10,305 bases of DNA from positions 1-10,305 of the forward strand of contig JAEXGX010000279.1 of the NCBI GenBank assembly GCA_023450535.1, written 5' to 3'. Positions 7,261 through 10,305 of the stretch are shown piece by piece. Each line of letters starts with the position of its first letter. Position 1 is the first letter of the stretch. The notes under the pieces were generated by a model that had not been told where the DNA came from, searched no databases, and saw only the letters and a list, made by a program, of their open reading frames with translations. The DNA comes from Pseudomonadota bacterium. GTDB taxonomy: Bacteria; Desulfobacterota; Desulfovibrionia; Desulfovibrionales; Desulfovibrionaceae. A program made the translations under genes and the position numbers.

Positions 7261-7289
7261 TGTTTAAACGAAATGCGCACGTTTATCAA
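7261..7289 (-). promoter_or_regulatory. Candidate sigma-70 promoter for tRNA-Leu
   Basis: On the - strand, TTGATA (complement of 7284-7289, five of six to TTGACA) is followed after exactly 17 bases by TAAACA (complement of 7261-7266, a poor -10 with three of six). Transcription would start near 7253, about 15 bases before the tRNA 5' end, a normal leader. The -35 and the spacing support the call and the -10 weakens it. Confidence 0.35.
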
Positions 7290-7360
7290 GCACAATTTTA
7301 CAGGTGTTTTTTTTGACTGGTTTCATGGCGGTGCCGGAAATGGATTCTGATCAAGAGATA

Positions 7361-7475
7361 TGGTGTAAGAATAATTTTATTTTTTCAAGATTATTTTGTA
7401 CATGATAGAGTATTAATCTTTTTTTATTGTTTATGATTATATAATATATTGTATTTTATATATTAAAATACAAAA
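7361..7475. other. Extremely A+T-rich upstream region of cassette 2
   Basis: By direct count, bases 7371-7470 contain only 11 G or C, against roughly 55-60% in the surrounding genes. No coding frame is seen. The block sits between the tRNA promoter and the sigma-54 promoter, where an enhancer-binding protein and an IHF-like bending protein would be expected to act. A loose IHF-like match (ATCAA at 7350-7354 followed by TAT at the right distance) lies at its left edge. It could also attract a nucleoid silencing protein. Confidence 0.55.
7449..7473. promoter_or_regulatory. Perfect 10-5-10 inverted repeat, candidate operator or activator site
   Basis: The arms TTGTATTTTA (7449-7458) and TAAAATACAA (7464-7473) are exact reverse complements around the spacer TATAT. 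The centre, 7461, lies about 35 bases upstream of the -24 element and near -60 from the expected start of transcription, about two helical turns from RNA polymerase. A dimeric regulator could bind here. In an A+T-rich block short palindromes arise more easily, but 10 exact pairs with the C/G-containing ends is more than expected. The regulator is not in the window. Confidence 0.5.
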
Positions 7476-7493
7476 GAGTTTTCTGCTGAGAAC

Positions 7494-7510
7494 TTGGCAT
7501 GCCAGTTGCT
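7494..7510 (+). promoter_or_regulatory. Sigma-54 (-24/-12) promoter of cassette 2
   Basis: The sequence TTGGCATGCCAGTTGCT matches the RpoN consensus YTGGCACG-N4-TTGCW at all defined positions but one (CATG for CACG). The invariant GG is at 7496-7497 and the invariant GC at 7508-7509, with the required 10 bases between them. Transcription should begin near 7520, giving a leader of about 50 bases before the ATG at 7572. Sigma-54 promoters need an ATP-dependent enhancer-binding protein, so this operon is probably switched on by a specific signal such as its substrate or nitrogen state. Confidence 0.8.
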
Positions 7511-7571
7511 ATTTCCCGGATAAGGCCGAAACCCGTTGAATGTCCGGAATCATCAAGCAAAAGGAATTGCC

Positions 7572-8984
7572 ATGAGCAGGAAATATTTTGCGACACAGGA
7601 TACGAATTATACATGCAAATTAGCTGATTATGCGGTCAACCTCAAATTTTCGGATTTACCTGGCGAGGTTGTGGAGCGCGTAAAGATGATGACCATGCAC
7701 ACTCTGGGCGTTTCCTTGGCGGCAGCTCCCGTTGCGCTGACCGACGCTTCCATCCGTGTAGCCAGAGCGGCCAATGGAGGAAGCGGCGGCGGGGCGAGTG
7801 TATGGATTGGCGGGGAACAGTTGTCTGCCGCATCGGCGGCGTATGCCAATGGCACTATCGCTGATATTCTGGATTGGGAAGATTGCGCCTGGACCGGGCA
7901 CCCCAGTGCGGGCGTCATTCCTGCCGCCCTTGCCATAGCGGAAGAACAGCATTGCTCGGGCAGGGAATATATCACTGCGGTGGCCGCAGGGCTGGAAGTC
8001 TATCAGCGTGTGGCCATGGCGGTTCAGCCTGCCGCCGATTTCGATCACAACCGGGGTTGGGCCTTGTGCAACTGGCAGATTTTCGCTGCCTGCACACCTG
8101 CCGCCAAACTGTTGAAGCTTGATAGCCGCCGCATGAACCAGACTTTCGGCATGGCCTGCATGTATGCCGCCATGCCTACGAACATGCAGCAGGCCACCAT
8201 GAGCAATGCCTATCATTACCAGCACGGGATTGCGGCGCAAAACGGCATTCTGGCTGCGCTCAGCGCCGCCGAAGGTGTGGACAACCTCGAAGATTGTTTT
8301 GACATTCCCTACGCCTATTGCGAGCAGCTCACTTCGACGGTGGATCGTTCCTGGCTGGATCGGAAGCTTGGAGAGCATTTCTACACGCTGGATATTCTGA
8401 TCAAGCATTGGCCCGCCAATATGTGGCTTCAAACGCCTCTGGAACTTCTCAGTCTGCTGGTTACGGAGCACGGCATACGTCCGGATGATGTTGAAGAAAT
8501 TGTGCTCGACCCGCCCACGCAGTACCGCATGCACAGCTACGACGAAGGTTTTTCTTCGCTGATGGAGGCGCAGTTCAGCATTCCTTTTGTGATGGCGGCC
8601 TATCTGCTGGACCCTCAACCCGGTCCGAACTGGTACACGCCGGAATGTCTGACCAGCCCCAGAGTGGTTGAACTGGCAAAAAAGGTGAAGGCCGGGGTGG
8701 GGCGTGAGACCACGTTGATGGAATCCTTCATCGGCTATCAGAGCGGATGTCATCCGGAAAAGACCCTGACCGTAAAAATGAAGGATGGCCGCGTGTTCTC
8801 CCGTACCCAGCGTATCCACAAGGGGCACCCTGCGGACATGTTGAGCCGGGTGGAATTCCAGGAAATGTTTCGGCGTGAGGCGTCCTTTGCTCTGTCCGGT
8901 GAGCGGACGGAAGCTCTTATCGATTTCATTGTGAATCTGGATCAGACGGACGATATGTCCTCTTTCCATAAGTTCATTGCCTGA
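7572..8984 (+). CDS. MmgE/PrpD family protein (2-methylcitrate dehydratase / iminodisuccinate epimerase fold)
   Basis: The family catalyses proton abstraction chemistry next to carboxylates: dehydration (2-methylcitrate dehydratase PrpD), decarboxylation (cis-aconitate decarboxylase) or epimerisation (iminodisuccinate epimerase), in the cytoplasm and without a cofactor. The 470 residues match the family length. The N-terminal all-helical domain shows the typical L-A-D-Y-A start, A-A-Y-A-N-G-T-I-A-D-I-L-D-W-E-D and then H-P-S at 110-112 with V-I-P-A-A-L-A, where the active-site Asp and His of the family lie (here D101/D104 and H110). A Y-H-Y-Q-H-G-I-A-A-Q-N-G segment (214-225) and K278 followed by P-A and Q-T-x-x-E continue the pattern. 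ATG 7572 is preferred over the TTG at 7536 because AAGGA at 7561-7565 is 6 bases upstream. No prpB, prpC or prpE is adjacent, so a methylcitrate-cycle role is unlikely. The partner dehydrogenase starts 10 bases downstream. Confidence 0.92.
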   Translation: MSRKYFATQDTNYTCKLADYAVNLKFSDLPGEVVERVKMMTMHTLGVSLAAAPVALTDASIRVARAANGGSGGGASVWIGGEQLSAASAAYANGTIADILDWEDCAWTGHPSAGVIPAALAIAEEQHCSGREYITAVAAGLEVYQRVAMAVQPAADFDHNRGWALCNWQIFAACTPAAKLLKLDSRRMNQTFGMACMYAAMPTNMQQATMSNAYHYQHGIAAQNGILAALSAAEGVDNLEDCFDIPYAYCEQLTSTVDRSWLDRKLGEHFYTLDILIKHWPANMWLQTPLELLSLLVTEHGIRPDDVEEIVLDPPTQYRMHSYDEGFSSLMEAQFSIPFVMAAYLLDPQPGPNWYTPECLTSPRVVELAKKVKAGVGRETTLMESFIGYQSGCHPEKTLTVKMKDGRVFSRTQRIHKGHPADMLSRVEFQEMFRREASFALSGERTEALIDFIVNLDQTDDMSSFHKFIA

Positions 8985-8994
8985 GAGGCGCGCC

Positions 8995-10059
8995 ATGAAA
9001 AAAATATGCATCATCGGCGCCGGGGGCACGGGCTGCACGATGGCTGCCGATATGGCTCTGAAAGGTCATGACGTAACGCTGTATCAGGCTCCCTCCTGGG
9101 ATGGGGCGCTGGAAGATGTGCGTGCTGCGGGGGGCATCCGGATGGTTGGACGTGCGGCCACGGGCTTCGCCGCGATTTCTCGCCTGGAATATGACCTTGA
9201 ACACGCCGTGCAGGGTGCAGACGTGGTTCTTGTAGCCCTGATTGCCGCACGGCACAAAGAGCTTGCCAAAAAGCTCGCGCCGTTGCTGTGCGCAGGGCAG
9301 ACGGTCTGTTTTTCTGCCGGAAATTGTGCTTCCGTCGTACTGCGCCGCACCGGGCTGGTCGGTTCCGGCGTCCTGATCGGGGAGATGCAGGGAAATGTAT
9401 ACCCCTGCCGTTTTTCCGGCCCCGCTGAAGTCAAGTGTGCTTTTCCGTACATGGAAAAGAAGGTGGCGGCTTTTCCTGGAAAAGATACCCCCGCGTTCAT
9501 TGAGGCCATGCATGAGGTTTATGCCTGCGCTCCGGCCCGGAATGTCATGGAGGCCTGTTTCAATTCCCCGAATCTTTCCATCCATTTGGCCGGCTCCCTG
9601 TTGAACACCGGGGGGATTGAGCACGATCCCGCATTCCGCATGTACGCGCAGGGTCTCACTCCCGGTGTACTGGCCTGCATTCGGGAAGTGGAGCGGGAAA
9701 AGGCTCCGGTCATGGAACGCATGGGGTTTGCCAACGCCGTTCACGCGGGCATGATTGAAAAACTCATGCGTTACGGCGAATTCCCGGAGCTGGACGACTT
9801 CCGGCAGGTGGCCGGGCCGTCGTCCATGCGCCACCGCTATATCACGGAGGACGCCTCGACCGGGCAATCTCTGTTTCTTTCCCTTGCCCGTAGTTTGGGG
9901 ATTTCCCTGCCCTGCATGGAGGCGCTCGTTCGGTTGGCCGGGGTAGTCAATGGCGAAAACTATCTGCGTGATGGTATGAGCCTGGCTTCTCTCGGACTGG
10001 ACAATATGTCGGCAGAAGAAATCAACGAGCGCCTGCACAACGGCTTTCAGGATGCGTAG
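8995..10059 (+). CDS. NAD(P)-dependent octopine/nopaline (opine) dehydrogenase family protein
   Basis: Opine dehydrogenases reductively join an amino acid to a 2-keto acid, or in reverse oxidise the secondary amine, using NAD(P)H. Of the 354 residues, the first part is a Rossmann fold with the G-A-G-G-T-G nucleotide loop at 8-13 right after the first beta strand. The C-terminal helical domain has N-L-S-I-H-L-A-G-S-L-L-N (H197, N204), the usual catalytic H region of the octopine DH domain, and G-P-S-S-M-R-H-R-Y-I-T-E-D at 274-286, another family segment. ATG 8995 has GAGG at 8985-8988, 6 bases upstream; an earlier in-frame start at 8977 would overlap the previous gene and add only six residues. 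Ketopantoate reductase-like 2-hydroxy-acid dehydrogenases share the N-terminal fold and are the main alternative, but the C-terminal segments favour the opine group. The substrate is not known. Confidence 0.82.
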   Translation: MKKICIIGAGGTGCTMAADMALKGHDVTLYQAPSWDGALEDVRAAGGIRMVGRAATGFAAISRLEYDLEHAVQGADVVLVALIAARHKELAKKLAPLLCAGQTVCFSAGNCASVVLRRTGLVGSGVLIGEMQGNVYPCRFSGPAEVKCAFPYMEKKVAAFPGKDTPAFIEAMHEVYACAPARNVMEACFNSPNLSIHLAGSLLNTGGIEHDPAFRMYAQGLTPGVLACIREVEREKAPVMERMGFANAVHAGMIEKLMRYGEFPELDDFRQVAGPSSMRHRYITEDASTGQSLFLSLARSLGISLPCMEALVRLAGVVNGENYLRDGMSLASLGLDNMSAEEINERLHNGFQDA

Positions 10060-10083
10060 TCCCGCATCAAAGGAGAATCCGGT

Positions 10084-10305
10084 ATGACAGACACGGTTTC
10101 CCACCCCGAATATCCGTCTCATACGGCCCCGGGGGAATCATCCTTCTCTTTTGGGAAAGGCAGAAGCACGCGTCTCAGGCTGGCCTTCGTTCTCGGCGCA
10201 ATCTGGACCTTGTATATCATCCTTGTGCTTTTCAAAGTATTCTTCCTGCTCGGTATCGTCATCTATCCGGTGGCGCACCGGGCTATCTGTGCGGGCGCTC
10301 TGGTC
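10084..10305 (+). CDS. Probable N-terminus of a fused TRAP transporter permease (3' partial)
   Basis: 74 residues are visible before the window ends. The first 30 or so are hydrophilic (Ser/Pro/Gly-rich with basic residues at 25-32), followed by a membrane helix at about 33-50 and a second hydrophobic stretch at about 51-62. Then comes P-V-A-H-R-A-I-C-A-G-A, which resembles the R-A-I-H region at the start of fused 4TM/12TM TRAP permeases. AGGAG at 10071-10075 with 8 bases spacing supports the ATG, 24 bases after the dehydrogenase stop. A TRAP system would bring a carboxylate substrate into the cell for the two upstream enzymes; its binding protein is expected just beyond the window. Another type of membrane transporter cannot be excluded from so short a piece. 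Confidence 0.5.
   Translation, partial: MTDTVSHPEYPSHTAPGESSFSFGKGRSTRLRLAFVLGAIWTLYIILVLFKVFFLLGIVIYPVAHRAICAGALV

Noticed and set aside
7313..7341. TTGACT at 7313-7318 as a sigma-70 promoter toward cassette 2
   Set aside because: No -10 like hexamer lies 16-18 bases downstream; the sigma-54 site at 7494-7510 is a far better match.
7656..10122. Two long - strand open frames (7656-9038 and 8974-10122) opposite the PrpD-family and opine dehydrogenase genes
   Set aside because: They have the same shadow composition and no recognisable domains, while the + strand proteins carry complete family motifs.

Overview
The window looks like a piece of a GC-rich Gram-negative bacterial chromosome, with an anaerobic, acid-fermenting or sulfite-reducing style of metabolism. 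My best guess is Desulfovibrionaceae (Desulfovibrio/Bilophila-like). The reasons are the mix of TTT and TRAP solute transporters, an ADP-forming acyl-CoA synthetase and a sigma-54 promoter. This is inference from gene content, not a database match. The window holds two catabolic cassettes, both on the + strand, separated by a tRNA gene on the - strand and an extremely A+T-rich regulatory region.

Cassette 1 (1-6883) runs tctC (5' end outside the window), tctB, tctA, a 795-residue fused ADP-forming acyl-CoA synthetase, a small cupin, and a malate/lactate dehydrogenase (Ldh_2) family oxidoreductase. Spacings are 18 to 230 bases with no convincing terminator inside, so it can be one operon. The likely logic is uptake of an organic acid by the TTT system, oxidation of a 2-hydroxy acid by the Ldh_2 enzyme, and energy recovery or acid activation by the CoA ligase. 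The cupin's reaction is unknown. Two intergenic spacers hold stem-loops: a clean 11-bp RNA stem just after tctC, and a cluster of GC-rich hairpins between tctA and the CoA ligase.

The central region (6884-7571) holds no protein gene. It has a structured element at 7102-7142 that pairs fully only as a - strand transcript, a tRNA-Leu with anticodon CAA on the - strand, a plausible tRNA promoter, a block of about 89% A+T, a perfect 10-5-10 inverted repeat, and a near-consensus sigma-54 (-24/-12) promoter that faces cassette 2.

Cassette 2 (7572 to beyond the window) has an MmgE/PrpD family protein, an octopine/nopaline-type (opine) dehydrogenase family protein, and the N-terminus of a membrane protein that most resembles a fused TRAP transporter permease. 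The genes are 10 and 24 bases apart, so they are almost surely one operon under the sigma-54 promoter. PrpD-family enzymes include iminodisuccinate epimerase, and opine dehydrogenases act on related secondary-amine dicarboxylates. A testable idea is therefore that this operon imports and breaks down an opine-like or aminopolycarboxylate compound. No transposase, integrase, CRISPR array or rRNA was seen.
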